Origin: Pseudoclavibacter chungangensis | Lineage (GTDB): Bacteria > Actinomycetota > Actinomycetes > Actinomycetales > Microbacteriaceae | Length of the DNA: 64,000 bases | Direction: 5' to 3' | Assembly: GCF_013410545.1 (NCBI RefSeq) | Contig: NZ_JACCFV010000001.1 | Coordinates: forward strand, 3,658,001 to 3,722,000 | Shown here: positions 28,933 to 38,237 of the stretch, in pieces | How the letters are laid out: every line of letters starts with the position of its first letter | Numbering within the stretch: position 1 is the first letter of the stretch | The notes under the pieces: generated by a model | Databases searched by the model: none | Seen by the model: only the letters and a program-made list of their open reading frames with translations | What the model was told of the DNA's origin: nothing | Translations under genes and position numbers: made by a program

Positions 28933-29630
28933 GCGGCGTGGACGGACCGCGCGACGCCGGACGCACGGAACCGGCCGAGGGCGATCCCGGAACGGACACG
29001 CCCGACCGGGCGGCACCGGCACCCCTCGGCGGCGTGGGGCCGTGGCCGGGTGGCCCCGAGGCGTGGCCCGACGAGCCGCGCTACGATCCCGAGCTGCTCG
29101 TGAACGGCGACACGCGGAACGTCGTCGACCGCTACCGGTACTGGTCCATGGACGCGATCGTCGCCGACCTCGACACGACGCGGCACCCCTTCCACGTCGC
29201 GATCGAGAACTGGCAGCACGACATGAACATCGGTTCGATCGTGCGCTCCGCCAACGCGTTCGCCGCCGAGACCGTCCACATCGTCGGACGCCGCCGCTGG
29301 AACAAGCGCGGCGCGATGGTCACCGATCGCTACCAGCACGTCGAACACCACGAGGACGTCGCGGCGCTCGTGCGCTTCGCGCGCGACGCGGGGCTGCCGA
29401 TCATCGCGATCGACAACGTCCCCGGCAGTGTCCCCATCGAGACGACCCGGTTGCCCGAACGCTGCCTGCTGCTGTTCGGCCAGGAGGGGCCCGGCCTCTC
29501 GGCGGAGGCGATCGACGCCGCCGAGCAGGTGCTCGAGATCTCGCAGTTCGGGTCGACGCGCTCCATCAACGCCTCGGCCGCGGCGGCCGTCGCCATGCAC
29601 GTGTGGGTGATGCAGCACGTCTTCCGCTGA
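28929..29630 (+). CDS. SpoU/TrmH-family RNA 2'-O-methyltransferase
   Basis: 233 residues from a GTG overlapping the methyltransferase stop; the first 55 residues are proline/glycine-rich and a later start is possible. SPOUT motifs are clear: NWQHDMNIGSIVRSANAFA (motif 1), LLLFGQEGPGLS (motif 2) and ISQFGSTRSINASAAAAVAM (motif 3), which make the trefoil-knot SAM site. Probably methylates a ribose in tRNA or rRNA; the target cannot be stated. Confidence 0.88.
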   Translation: MSGVDGPRDAGRTEPAEGDPGTDTPDRAAPAPLGGVGPWPGGPEAWPDEPRYDPELLVNGDTRNVVDRYRYWSMDAIVADLDTTRHPFHVAIENWQHDMNIGSIVRSANAFAAETVHIVGRRRWNKRGAMVTDRYQHVEHHEDVAALVRFARDAGLPIIAIDNVPGSVPIETTRLPERCLLLFGQEGPGLSAEAIDAAEQVLEISQFGSTRSINASAAAAVAMHVWVMQHVFR

Positions 29631-29763
29631 GTCGCGCCCCGTCGTCGTCAGCCGCTCGGGTGCGCGGTTCCGGGTCGGCGCCGGCGACGACGAGCGCACG
29701 TTCGGCGACCGCGCCGCGTTCGCCGCATTCGTCGCGGCACGTGAACGCGAGCCCGAGCCCGTC

Positions 29764-31236
29764 GTGTGGGCGTGGGTCACGCGGGACATCGCGCCCGGCC
29801 TCCTCGACCGGGGCGTGCGGGTCGCGCGCTGCCACGACCTCGACCTCGTCGGTCGCATCCTCGTCGGCCGCGGCATGCTCGCGCCGGGCGACGAGCCCGA
29901 GCCGGTGACGCCCGCGCACGCGAACCCCGCGCCCGGCGGGGCCGCGCTGTTCGACGCCGACGAGGTCGAGCACGGTGAGGCGGACGACCACGACCGTCTC
30001 GTCGCCCGGCTCGACCGGCAGCTCGCGGCACTCGACCGTGCCCGCGACGGCGGTGCGCTGCGGGTGCTCGTCCGCGCCGAGTCGGCGGGCGCGCTCTGCG
30101 CGGCCGAGATGCGGCACGCGGGCCTCCCGTTCAGCGTCGACCGGCACGAGGAGGTCCTCCTCGACGTCCTCGGCCCGCGCGGCCCCGGCGGTCGGCCCGT
30201 GCACCTCGAGGAGGCGGGGGCGCTCGTGCGGGCCGCGCTCGGCGACCCGCGCGCATCCCTTGATTCACCGCGCGAGCTCGTGCGCGCCCTGCGACGCGCG
30301 GGGCTCGACGTCGAGACGTCGAGCAAGTGGGAGCTGTGGGGTGTCGATCATCCCGTCGTCGAGCCCCTCATGCGCTACCGGCACCTCTACCGGCTCCTCA
30401 CCGCGAACGGCTGGGCCTGGCGCGCCGACTGGGTGCACGACGGGCGCTTCCGACCCGAGTACGTCCCGGGCGGCGTCGTCACCGGCCGATGGGCGACGAG
30501 CGGCGGCGGCGCGCTCCAACTCCCGCGCGAGATCCGTTCGGCCGCCGTCGCCGACCCGGGCTGGAAGCTCGTCGTCGCCGACGCCGCCCAGCTCGAACCG
30601 CGCATCCTCGCCGCCATGTCCGGCGACGTGGGGATGGCGCGCGCGGGTGCGGAGCGCGACATGTATCTCGCGTTCGTCGAGCGCGGCGTCGTACCCGACC
30701 GCGACAGCGCGAAGGTCGCACTGCTCGGCGCGATGTACGGCTCGACGACGGGACGGAGCGCGACGCTGCTGCCCTCGCTCGAACGCGCGTTCCCGCGGGC
30801 GATGGCGACGGTCGCGCACGCCGCCCGCCAGGGCGAACGCGGCGAGCAGGTCGCCACGTGGCTCGGCCGCACCTCGCCTGACGCCGCCCCCGGCGTGCGC
30901 CCGCGCGACCACGGCCGCTTCACCCGCAACTTCATCGTGCAGGGCACCGCCGCCGAATGGGCGCTCGTGTGGCTCGCCGGGCTCCGCTTCGCGCTCGCGC
31001 GCCTCACGGGCGCCGCATCACCCGCCGGGGCGCCGCTCGAATCGACGCCGCACCTGTGCTACTTCCTCCACGACGAGGTCGTCGTTCACACGCCCGAACG
31101 CCTCGCCGAGCGGGTCTCGGACACGATCAGGCAGGAGGCCGAACGCGCCGGGCGACTCCTGTTCGGCAACACGCCCGTCTCGTTCCCCGTCAGCATCGCG
31201 ATCGTCGACGACTACGGGGCCGCCAAGGGCTCCTGA
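29764..31236 (+). CDS. Family A DNA polymerase-like protein
   Basis: 490 residues from a GTG. Palm and finger motifs of DNA polymerase I are present in modified form: VVADAAQLEPRILAAM (motif A, about 272), KVALLGAMYGSTTG (O helix, about 318) and YFLHDEVVVH (motif C, about 435). This short actinobacterial group is usually annotated as bifunctional 3'-5' exonuclease/polymerase. The frame stays open and protein-like back to 29611 (RPVVVSRSGARFRVGAG), but contains no ATG, GTG or TTG before 29764, so the real start is uncertain. It follows the RNA methylase directly. Confidence 0.78.
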   Translation: MWAWVTRDIAPGLLDRGVRVARCHDLDLVGRILVGRGMLAPGDEPEPVTPAHANPAPGGAALFDADEVEHGEADDHDRLVARLDRQLAALDRARDGGALRVLVRAESAGALCAAEMRHAGLPFSVDRHEEVLLDVLGPRGPGGRPVHLEEAGALVRAALGDPRASLDSPRELVRALRRAGLDVETSSKWELWGVDHPVVEPLMRYRHLYRLLTANGWAWRADWVHDGRFRPEYVPGGVVTGRWATSGGGALQLPREIRSAAVADPGWKLVVADAAQLEPRILAAMSGDVGMARAGAERDMYLAFVERGVVPDRDSAKVALLGAMYGSTTGRSATLLPSLERAFPRAMATVAHAARQGERGEQVATWLGRTSPDAAPGVRPRDHGRFTRNFIVQGTAAEWALVWLAGLRFALARLTGAASPAGAPLESTPHLCYFLHDEVVVHTPERLAERVSDTIRQEAERAGRLLFGNTPVSFPVSIAIVDDYGAAKGS

Positions 31237-31260
31237 ACGGCCGGCGCGATACCATGGAGT

Positions 31261-31695
31261 GTGATCGGAACGAACCTGCTCGGTATCCCCGAGACGCGAC
31301 TCGCCGCTGAACCCGAGGTCCAGGCCGATCTCGAGGGGGCTGCGGACGACCAGCGGGGACTCGCCGAGATCGCCGCCAGGTACCCTTCGTCGAGCCTGGT
31401 CTGGGCCGCGCTCGCGGATGCGGCGCACCGCGAGCGCAACACGATCGGCGCGTACGCCTACGCGCGCGTCGGCTACCACCGCGGGCTCGACGCGCTCCGC
31501 AAAGCGGGTTGGCGCGGACAGGGCCCCGTGCCGTGGGCGCACGAGCCGAACCGGGGCGTGCTGCGGTCCTTCTTCGCGCTGCGCCGCGCCGCCGCCGAGA
31601 TCGGCGAGGACGCCGAGGTCGAACGCCTCACGGCGCTCCTCGACGACGCCGATCCGCGCGCCGCCGCCGAGATCGAGGCGGGGATCCGGGACTAG
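31261..31695 (+). CDS. DUF3151 family protein
   Basis: 144 residues from a GTG. Small, cytoplasmic, helical. MIGTNLLGIPETRL, WAALADAAHRERNTIGAYAY and YHRGLDALRKAGWRGQGPVP are hallmarks of the actinobacterial DUF3151 family. No function is known. It is commonly found beside purA, as here, with 90 bases between them. Confidence 0.85.
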   Translation: MIGTNLLGIPETRLAAEPEVQADLEGAADDQRGLAEIAARYPSSSLVWAALADAAHRERNTIGAYAYARVGYHRGLDALRKAGWRGQGPVPWAHEPNRGVLRSFFALRRAAAEIGEDAEVERLTALLDDADPRAAAEIEAGIRD

Positions 31696-31785
31696 CCCGG
31701 GAAGACCAGCAGGGGACGACGACGGAGCCGGCCCCGGAACACGCGCGTGTGCGTGACGGACCCAACACCAGAGAAGAGGGCGGAC

Positions 31786-33072
31786 ATGCCAGGAGTGGCG
31801 ATCATCGGCGGCCAGTGGGGCGATGAGGGGAAGGGCAAGGCGACCGACCTTCTCGGCGACCGCATCGACTACGTCGTGAAGTTCAACGGCGGCAACAACG
31901 CGGGACACACGGTCGTGATCGGCGACGAGAAGTACGCGCTCCACCTCCTGCCGTCGGGCATCCTGAGCCCGGGCGTCGTGCCGGTCATCGGCAACGGCGT
32001 CGTCGTCGACCTCGACGTCCTGTTCCAGGAGATCGACGCGCTCGAGAGCCGCGGCATCGACACCTCGCGGCTGCGCGTCTCGGCCAACGCGCACGTCATC
32101 ACGGGGTACCACACGACGATCGACAAGGTCACCGAGCGGTTCCTCGGCAAGCGCCAGATCGGCACGACGGGCCGCGGGATCGGCCCGACGTACGCCGACA
32201 AGATCAACCGCATCGGCATCCGCATCCAGGACCTCTTCGACGAGAACATCCTGCGCCAGAAGATCGAGGCGGCGCTGTTCCAGAAGAACCACCTGCTCGT
32301 GAAGGTGTACAACCGGCGGGCGATCACGGTCGACGAGATCTTCGAGCAGCTCATGACGCACGTCGAGCGCCTTCGCCCCATGGTCGCCGACACGCCCCTC
32401 GAGCTGCACCGCGCGCTCGCGGACGACAAGAACGTCGTGTTCGAGGCGGGCCAGGCGACGATGCTCGACGTCGACCACGGCACCTACCCGTTCGTGACCT
32501 CGTCGTCGGCGACGATCGGTGGCGCCCTCACGGGCTCCGGCCTCGGGCCGCAGGCGATCCACCGCGTGATCGGCATCGTGAAGGCCTACATCACGCGCGT
32601 CGGTGCGGGGCCGTTCCCGACCGAGCTGTTCGACGAGTGGGGCGACCTGCTCGCGGAGCGCGGTGGCGAGTACGGCACGACGACGGGGCGTCGCCGGCGC
32701 ACGGGCTGGTACGACGCGCCGATCGCGCGCTACGCGGCGCGCATCAACGGCGTGACCGACTTCGTCATGACGAAGCTCGACGTGCTGAGCGGAATCGAGC
32801 GGATCCCGGTGTGTGTCGCGTACGACGTCGACGGTGTGCGCTTCGACGAGATGCCTATCAACCAGTCGGACTTCCACCACGCGAAGCCGATCTACGAGGA
32901 GTTCCCGGGCTGGGAGGAAGACCTTTCGGCCGCGCGCGAGTTCTCGGAGCTGCCGCGCAACGCGCAGGACTACGTGCTCGCGCTGGAGGAGATGTCGGGC
33001 GCCCGGATCTCGGCGATCGGCATCGGCCCGAAGCGCGACCAGATCATCCAGCGCCACGACCTGCTGGGCTGA
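31786..33072 (+). CDS. purA: Adenylosuccinate synthetase
   Basis: 428 residues, the usual length. The ATG at 31786 was chosen because [18 protein letters not shown] is the conserved N-terminus and a GA-rich ribosome site precedes it. Further motifs: [41 protein letters not shown] and [11 protein letters not shown]. The enzyme joins IMP and aspartate with GTP in AMP synthesis. Transcription probably ends in the CGACC repeat and palindrome just downstream. Confidence 0.96.
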   Translation: MPGVAIIGGQWGDEGKGKATDLLGDRIDYVVKFNGGNNAGHTVVIGDEKYALHLLPSGILSPGVVPVIGNGVVVDLDVLFQEIDALESRGIDTSRLRVSANAHVITGYHTTIDKVTERFLGKRQIGTTGRGIGPTYADKINRIGIRIQDLFDENILRQKIEAALFQKNHLLVKVYNRRAITVDEIFEQLMTHVERLRPMVADTPLELHRALADDKNVVFEAGQATMLDVDHGTYPFVTSSSATIGGALTGSGLGPQAIHRVIGIVKAYITRVGAGPFPTELFDEWGDLLAERGGEYGTTTGRRRRTGWYDAPIARYAARINGVTDFVMTKLDVLSGIERIPVCVAYDVDGVRFDEMPINQSDFHHAKPIYEEFPGWEEDLSAAREFSELPRNAQDYVLALEEMSGARISAIGIGPKRDQIIQRHDLLG

Positions 33073-33080
33073 CCCGCCCG

Positions 33081-33120
33081 GACCCGACTCGACCCGACCC
33101 GACCCGACCCGACCCGACCG
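33081..33120 (+). repeat. Pentameric tandem repeat (CGACC)n
   Basis: About seven copies of the pentamer CGACC/GACCC, the first ones imperfect, begin eight bases after the purA stop. The tract holds no gene and may vary in length between strains. Confidence 0.8.
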
Positions 33121-33147
33121 CGCCCCGGTCGGGACACACGGCAATGA

Positions 33148-33203
33148 ATCCAGCCGGGTTGTTGCTACCGGGCCGCGGCCCGGTAGCAACAACCCGGCTG
33201 GAT
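33148..33203. repeat. Palindromic repeat, copy 1 (56-base perfect palindrome)
   Basis: Arms 33148-33175 and 33176-33203 are perfectly complementary. The core AGCCGGGTTGTTGCTACCGG is shared by all four copies in the window; the outer four bases (ATCC/GGAT) are specific to this copy. It lies between the convergent purA and selO genes, where it could act as a terminator in both directions. Confidence 0.93.
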
Positions 33204-33213
33204 CCGGCCGTGG

Positions 33214-34812
33214 TCAGGTGCCGCAGAACGTCCGGTGCGCGGGCGAGCCGGCGGGGGCGGGTTCGGCCAGGTCCTCGAGTCCGCCGCGCTCCGTGAACGG
33301 CGACGTCACCGCGGCGACGAGGCGCGTGACGGCCGTGAGGTCGCCCGACGACGCCTGATCGAGGGCCGACTCGACGACGTGGTTGCGCGGGATGTAGACC
33401 GGGTTCGTGCGGCGGATCGTCGCGGCGTCGGGCGCGTTCGCGCGCCACTCGTGCAGCCACGCGTCGAGCGCCCGCTGCGTCGCCGACGGCTCGGGATCCG
33501 CGGTGCCACCTGCGGCTGAGGCTCCGGCCGGGCCGTCCCCGAACGCATCGGACGTCCCGTCGTCGTCCTGCGCCCGCGTGAACCGTCCGCGCAGTGCGGA
33601 CTCGTCGCCCTCGGCAGCCGCCGCGAGGGCGCGGAAGGCGCCTGTGAAATCGACGCGCGCCCCGGCCAGCAGGGCGAGGAATCGCTCGGTGAGATCGTCG
33701 ACGACGGCGTCCGGCACGCCGCGTGAGAGGCCGAGCTTGGCACGGAACGCGTGTCGTCGTTCATCACGGTATGCGGGTTCGAACCCCGCGACGACCTCCG
33801 CCGCGACGGCGCGCCCGGCGGTCTCGTCGTCGCCGAGGAGCGGGGCGAGGGCATCGCCGAGGCGGGCCAGGTTCCAGGCGGCGATCGGCGGCTGCTCGCC
33901 GTAGGCGTACCGGCCGTAGCGGTCGATCGAACTGAACCAGACGTTCGGGTCGTAGCCGTCGAGGAACGCGCACGGGCCGTAGTCGATCGTCTCGCCCGAG
34001 ATCGTCGTGTTGTCGGTGCTCATGACGCCGTGGACGAACCCGAGGGACATCCAGGCGGCGGTGAGGCGCGCGTGCGCGGCGACGATCTCGGTCAGGAGCG
34101 AGCGGTAGGGGTCGGCGCTCCCGGCCACGTGCGGGTAGAGCGTAGCGACGGCGTGATCCGCCGTCCGGCGCAGCAACGCGTTGTCGCCCAGTGCGTGCAC
34201 GTATTCGAACGTGCCGACGCGCAGGTGGCTGCGCGCGACGCGGGCGAGCACGGCGCCGGGCAGTTCGGAGTCGGGCACCGGGGTGTCGCGATGGATCGTG
34301 GCGCCCGTGCCGATGACCGCGAGCGCCCTCGTGGTCGGCACCCCGAGCGCGTGCATCGCCTCGCCGAACACGTACTCGCGCAGCATCGGCCCGACGGCCG
34401 CGAAGCCGTCGTTGCCGCGCGACATCTCGGTCGGGCCGGTGCCCTTCAGGTGCAGATCGCGCACGGTGCCGTCGCGGTGGGCGAGCTCGCCGAGGAGCAG
34501 GGCCCGGCCGTCCCCGAGCCGTGGCCGGAAGGCGCCCCACTGGTGCCCGGCGTAGACCTGCGCGACGGGTGTCGCGCCGGGCGGCACGTCCTGCCCGGTC
34601 AGGAACCGGATACCGGCATCCGTGGCGAGCTCGTCGGGATCGAGCGCGAGGTCGTCCGCGAGCGAGCGATTGAGCGCGACGAGCGTCGGCGCGGGCGTCG
34701 ACCGCCCGCGCGCGGCGATCGCGAGCTCCGGGAGCGCGTCGGCGAAGCGCGAGCCGAGCGTCGCGGGACCGGTCGGTGCGGGCCGGTGCTCGTGCGTGGT
34801 CGGCAGGGTCAT
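33214..34812 (-). CDS. selO: Protein adenylyltransferase SelO
   Basis: 532 residues from the ATG at 34812 (MTLPTTHEHR); the frame is open for 102 further codons upstream, across a tandem repeat. Pseudokinase-like AMP transferase motifs: QVYAGHQWGAFRPRLGDGRA, LKGTGPTEMSRGNDGFAAVG, GVMSTDNTTISGETIDYGPC and a C-terminal NHVVESAL region. Family members AMPylate proteins on Ser/Thr/Tyr during oxidative stress. The C-terminus FCGT has cysteine where some relatives carry selenocysteine. Bounded by palindrome copies 1 and 2. Confidence 0.93.
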   Translation of the reverse strand: MTLPTTHEHRPAPTGPATLGSRFADALPELAIAARGRSTPAPTLVALNRSLADDLALDPDELATDAGIRFLTGQDVPPGATPVAQVYAGHQWGAFRPRLGDGRALLLGELAHRDGTVRDLHLKGTGPTEMSRGNDGFAAVGPMLREYVFGEAMHALGVPTTRALAVIGTGATIHRDTPVPDSELPGAVLARVARSHLRVGTFEYVHALGDNALLRRTADHAVATLYPHVAGSADPYRSLLTEIVAAHARLTAAWMSLGFVHGVMSTDNTTISGETIDYGPCAFLDGYDPNVWFSSIDRYGRYAYGEQPPIAAWNLARLGDALAPLLGDDETAGRAVAAEVVAGFEPAYRDERRHAFRAKLGLSRGVPDAVVDDLTERFLALLAGARVDFTGAFRALAAAAEGDESALRGRFTRAQDDDGTSDAFGDGPAGASAAGGTADPEPSATQRALDAWLHEWRANAPDAATIRRTNPVYIPRNHVVESALDQASSGDLTAVTRLVAAVTSPFTERGGLEDLAEPAPAGSPAHRTFCGT

Positions 34813-34954
34813 GCGGGGAGCGTAGTTCCGGGCGGACGCGCACGGCGAGCGGGAGGGCCGATGTGACGACACGCGACGCAATGTGTGCCGCCACCGGGCG
34901 CGCCTGACGGGTACCGCCGGCGAACGCCGCCGGCGGGCGAAGAAGCCGGGCACT

Positions 34955-35104
34955 GCCGCCGCGCACAGTCGCGGGGCGAAGCAGCGGGGTACCGCCGCCG
35001 CGCACGGCCACGGGGCGAAGCAACCGGGCGCTGCCGCCGGCCACGGGGCGAGGCGGCCGGGCGCTGGCGCCGCGCACGCCCACGGGGCGAGGCGGCCGGG
35101 CGCT
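34955..35104. repeat. 39-base tandem repeat, four units
   Basis: Units at 34955-34993, 34994-35032, 35033-35065 (six bases shorter) and 35066-35104 share GCCGCCGCGCAC and CACGGGGCGA blocks; a partial unit precedes them. All lengths are multiples of three. On the minus strand the repeat is an open upstream extension of selO; on the plus strand it reads as Ala/Gly/His/Arg-rich units of 13 residues (HGHGAKQPGA-like). With palindrome copy 2 it fills the 535-base gap 34813-35347, where no other gene is evident. Confidence 0.8.
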
Positions 35105-35175
35105 GCCGTCGCGCGCATCAGCTGCGCGTGGCGACACCCCGTTCGAACGTCAGGATGAGGCGCGGTGCCGCGAAC

Positions 35176-35228
35176 CCAGCCGGGTTGTTGCTACCGGGCC
35201 CGCGGCCCGGTAGCAACAACCCGGCTGG
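35176..35228. repeat. Palindromic repeat, copy 2
   Basis: Arms 35176-35200 and 35204-35228 (25 bases each) are perfectly complementary with a CGC loop. Same core as copy 1; the outer bases CCAG/CTGG match copy 1 but the flank beyond differs. It lies downstream of the ROK gene and upstream of selO. Confidence 0.93.
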
Positions 35229-35347
35229 ATCGGGTGGGTGGCGGAACGGAACAGCGCGGACCAGGGCGGGGCCGAGCGGACACAGGTTGGGTTGGGCAAG
35301 GCAGGGCGAAGCAGGGCCCGGCGGGAGGGGTGGGTGGCGCCGGCCGC

Positions 35348-36535
35348 TCAGCCCAGGCGTTCGTCGAGGGCCTGGGGGGACAGCACGTGATCGACCGCGA
35401 GCGCGCTCGCGCCCAGGATGCCCGCGTCGGTACCCGCGACCGAGGCCACGAGTCGCAGATCATGCGTCGCGAGCGGCAGCGAGCGCTTGTAGACCACCTC
35501 GCGGATGCCCGCGAGCAACTGTTCGCCCGCCTCCGCGAGGCCGCCGCCGACGACGATCATCGACGGATTCACCATGCTCACGCACGCCGCGAGCACGGTC
35601 CCGACGTCGCGCCCCGCCCGCCGCATCGCACGCGCCGCCGCGCGATCGCCGCCGCGGACGAGCGCGACGATCTCGGCGCTCCCCGTCACCTCGATGCCCT
35701 CCTCGGCGAGCGCGGCGGCGATCGCCTCGCTGCCCGCGACCGCCTCGAGACAGCCAGTGTTGCCGCATCGACAGGGCACGGCGGGGGCACCGTCGACCGC
35801 GATGTGGCCGATGTCGCCCGCGGACCCCTTGGCGCCGCGCCGCAGCGAGCCGTCGGAGATGATGCCGGCACCGATGCCGGTCGCGACCTTCACGAACAGC
35901 AGGTCGTCGATGTCGGGCCAGCTCGATCGGTGCTCGCCGAGCGCCATGAGGTTCACGTCGTTGTCGACGAGGACCGGCACCGCGAAGTGCTCGTGGACGA
36001 TGCCGGGGACGTCTGCGCCGTCCCAGCCGGGCATGATCGGTGGGTTGATGGGCCGTCCGGCGGAGAACTCGACGGGGCCCGGGATGCCGACGCCGATGCT
36101 CACGAGCGACGAGCGCTCGCGGCCGGCCTCGGCCAACAGTTCATCGCCGAGCGCGCAGACGAGGCCGAGAACGTGTGTGGGCCCGAGGTCCATGCGGATC
36201 GCGGTCTCGGCGACCGCGAGCACGTTCGACGCGAGGTCGGTGAGTGCGACGCGGGCGTGCGTCGCGCCGAGATCGACGGCGAGCACGACGCGGACCTCGG
36301 GCGAGAACGCGAAGGTCGCGGGGGGACGGCCGCCCGTCGACTGGGCCTCGCCCGTCGCCGAGACGAGGCCTGCGGCGAGGAGCAGCTCGACGCGCGCGGC
36401 GATCGTCGAGCGTGCCTGGCCCGTCGTCGAGGCGAGCTCTGCGCGCGTTCGCGGCGCGCCGTCACGCAACAGTTGGAACAACTCGCCGACGCCCGTCGCG
36501 CGGGCTGCCGGCCGAGTGGGGCGTTCGATCGCCAT
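35348..36535 (-). CDS. ROK-family transcriptional repressor
   Basis: 395 residues. N-terminal winged helix: RTRAELASTTGQARSTIAARV. The ROK kinase-like domain follows with VLAVDLGATHARVAL, GIPGPVEF, VPVLVDNDVNLMALGE and the zinc site CRCGNTGCLEAV. Such regulators bind a sugar or sugar phosphate and release DNA. Divergent from the sugar ABC operon starting at 36696, with a palindrome in the gap, so that operon is its obvious target. Confidence 0.92.
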   Translation of the reverse strand: MAIERPTRPAARATGVGELFQLLRDGAPRTRAELASTTGQARSTIAARVELLLAAGLVSATGEAQSTGGRPPATFAFSPEVRVVLAVDLGATHARVALTDLASNVLAVAETAIRMDLGPTHVLGLVCALGDELLAEAGRERSSLVSIGVGIPGPVEFSAGRPINPPIMPGWDGADVPGIVHEHFAVPVLVDNDVNLMALGEHRSSWPDIDDLLFVKVATGIGAGIISDGSLRRGAKGSAGDIGHIAVDGAPAVPCRCGNTGCLEAVAGSEAIAAALAEEGIEVTGSAEIVALVRGGDRAAARAMRRAGRDVGTVLAACVSMVNPSMIVVGGGLAEAGEQLLAGIREVVYKRSLPLATHDLRLVASVAGTDAGILGASALAVDHVLSPQALDERLG

Positions 36536-36655
36536 GCGTGGCCCTCCGTTCCGGGTTCCGTACCGTGTGCTGTGCGGAAACGCTACCCCGTCGTGGCGCT
36601 CCGCCGCCCACTTCTGTCAGTGAGGTCGAATAATTGTGCATCAAGTCGCCAACTT

Positions 36656-36688
36656 TTGCTTGCTTAGCAACAGAAGTCTCGGTAGCGT
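36656..36688 (+). promoter_or_regulatory. Operator and promoter of the sugar operon
   Basis: TTGCT-TGCTT-AGCAA (36656-36670) is a perfect inverted repeat with AT-rich flanks, suited to a ROK repressor. It overlaps a -35-like TTGCTT (36660-36665), which is 17 bases from a -10-like TAGCGT (36683-36688). The ATG at 36696 lies eight bases after the -10, so the message may be leaderless. Confidence 0.5.
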
Positions 36689-36695
36689 GCCCCAC

Positions 36696-38237
36696 ATGGT
36701 CAACGCCGACCCCGCCACACCCCACGTCCCTGCGTCGCAGCCGATCCTCGAGATGCGCGCCATCGTCAAGCAGTTCCCCGGAGCGCGCGCCCTCGACGGC
36801 GTCGACCTCGAGGTGCTGCCCGGCGAGGTGCACTGCCTGCTCGGCCAGAACGGTGCGGGCAAGTCCACGCTCATCCGCGTGCTCTCGGGCGCGCACCAGC
36901 CCACCGAGGGCGAGCTGTTCCTCGACGGCGAGCGCGTCGAGCTCCCGACGCCGATCGCCGCGATCGCCGCGGGCATCGCGACCATGTACCAGGAACTCGA
37001 CGTCGTCGACGGGCTGAGCGTCGCCGAGAACGTCTTCCTCGGGCACGAGCTGCAGACCGCCGGCGTCACGCGCCGGGCCGATGCGGGGCACCGGACTGCA
37101 CAGCTGCTCGAACGCCTGGGACACCCCGAGATCTCGCCCGACCGCGAGGTCGGGCAGCTGCCGGCCGCGGGCAAGCAGATCGTGTCGATGGCCCGGGCCC
37201 TCTCGCACGATGCCCGTGTCATCATCATGGACGAGCCCTCCGCCGTGCTCGACGCCGAAGAGGTCGCGAACCTGTTCCGCGTCGTCGAGCAGCTCACGCG
37301 CGACGGCGTCGCGATCGTCTACATCTCGCACCGACTCGAGGAGATCCGCGCGATCGGTGACCGCATCACGGTGCTCAAGGACGGTCGGACCGTCGCCCAG
37401 AATCTCCCCGTCGCCGACACGCCGACGCGAGAGCTCATCACGCTCATGACGGGCCGCTCCGTCGAGCACGCGTTCCCCGCCAGGCCCGGTATCGCGGCCG
37501 AGGCGGCCGCGGTGCTGCGCGTCGAGGGCCTCACGCTCCAGGGCACGTTCCGGGACGTCGATCTGACGGTCGCGGCTGGCGAGATCGTCGGGCTCGCAGG
37601 GCTGGTCGGGTCGGGCCGCTCGGAGATCCTCGAGACGATCGCCGGGGCCCGTCGCCGGACGGGCGGCAGCGTGTCGGTCGACGGTCGACGGCTGCGTCCC
37701 GGGTCGGTCAGCGCCGCGGTCGACGCGGGTGTCGGCCTCGCGCCCGAGGAGCGGAAGAGCCAGGGCCTCATCCTCGACGAGCCCGTCTACCGGAACATCA
37801 CGCTCTCCACGTTCGCTCGCTTCGCGCGGTGGGGACTCCTCCGCGAGGGTGCCGAGCGTGCCGCCGCCGACGAGCAGGCCTCGTCCCTCGAACTGCGTCC
37901 GACGGGCGTCGAGCGCGAGATCCGCACGCTCTCGGGCGGCAACCAGCAGAAGGCGATGCTCGCCCGGTGGCTCGTCCACGGCTGCCGGGTACTCCTGCTC
38001 GACGAGCCGACCCGCGGCGTCGACGTCGGCGCCCGAGCCGAGATCTACGCACTCATCCGACGGCTCGCGGACGAGGGCACCGCGGTCGTGGTCGTGTCGA
38101 GCGAGATCCCCGAGGTCCTGGGGCTCGCCGACCGGGTGCTCGTCGTCGCCGACGGCGAGATCGTCCACCGCGGCCCCGCCGACGAACTCGACGAGCACGC
38201 CGTACTCGACATGGTGATGGAAGGCAGCGCAGCATGA
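36696..38237 (+). CDS. Sugar ABC importer ATPase (RbsA/MglA type, two modules)
   Basis: 513 residues from the ATG at 36696; an earlier ATG (36636) would lie within the operator. Two fused ATPase modules: Walker A GQNGAGKS and signature QLPAAGKQ with MDEPSAVLD in the first, the degenerate GLVGSGRSE and LSGGNQQKAM with LLDEPTRGVDVGAR in the second, as in carbohydrate CUT2 importers. Powers the permease and binding protein encoded next; start and stop overlap (ATGA). Confidence 0.93.
   Translation: MVNADPATPHVPASQPILEMRAIVKQFPGARALDGVDLEVLPGEVHCLLGQNGAGKSTLIRVLSGAHQPTEGELFLDGERVELPTPIAAIAAGIATMYQELDVVDGLSVAENVFLGHELQTAGVTRRADAGHRTAQLLERLGHPEISPDREVGQLPAAGKQIVSMARALSHDARVIIMDEPSAVLDAEEVANLFRVVEQLTRDGVAIVYISHRLEEIRAIGDRITVLKDGRTVAQNLPVADTPTRELITLMTGRSVEHAFPARPGIAAEAAAVLRVEGLTLQGTFRDVDLTVAAGEIVGLAGLVGSGRSEILETIAGARRRTGGSVSVDGRRLRPGSVSAAVDAGVGLAPEERKSQGLILDEPVYRNITLSTFARFARWGLLREGAERAAADEQASSLELRPTGVEREIRTLSGGNQQKAMLARWLVHGCRVLLLDEPTRGVDVGARAEIYALIRRLADEGTAVVVVSSEIPEVLGLADRVLVVADGEIVHRGPADELDEHAVLDMVMEGSAA

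Noticed and set aside
33214..33225. Selenocysteine at the SelO C-terminus
   Set aside because: The codon is TGC (cysteine) followed by Gly-Thr and a normal stop.
33770..33795. GGGTTCGAACCCCGCG resembling a tRNA T-arm
   Set aside because: It lies within selO codons and lacks acceptor, D and anticodon arms.
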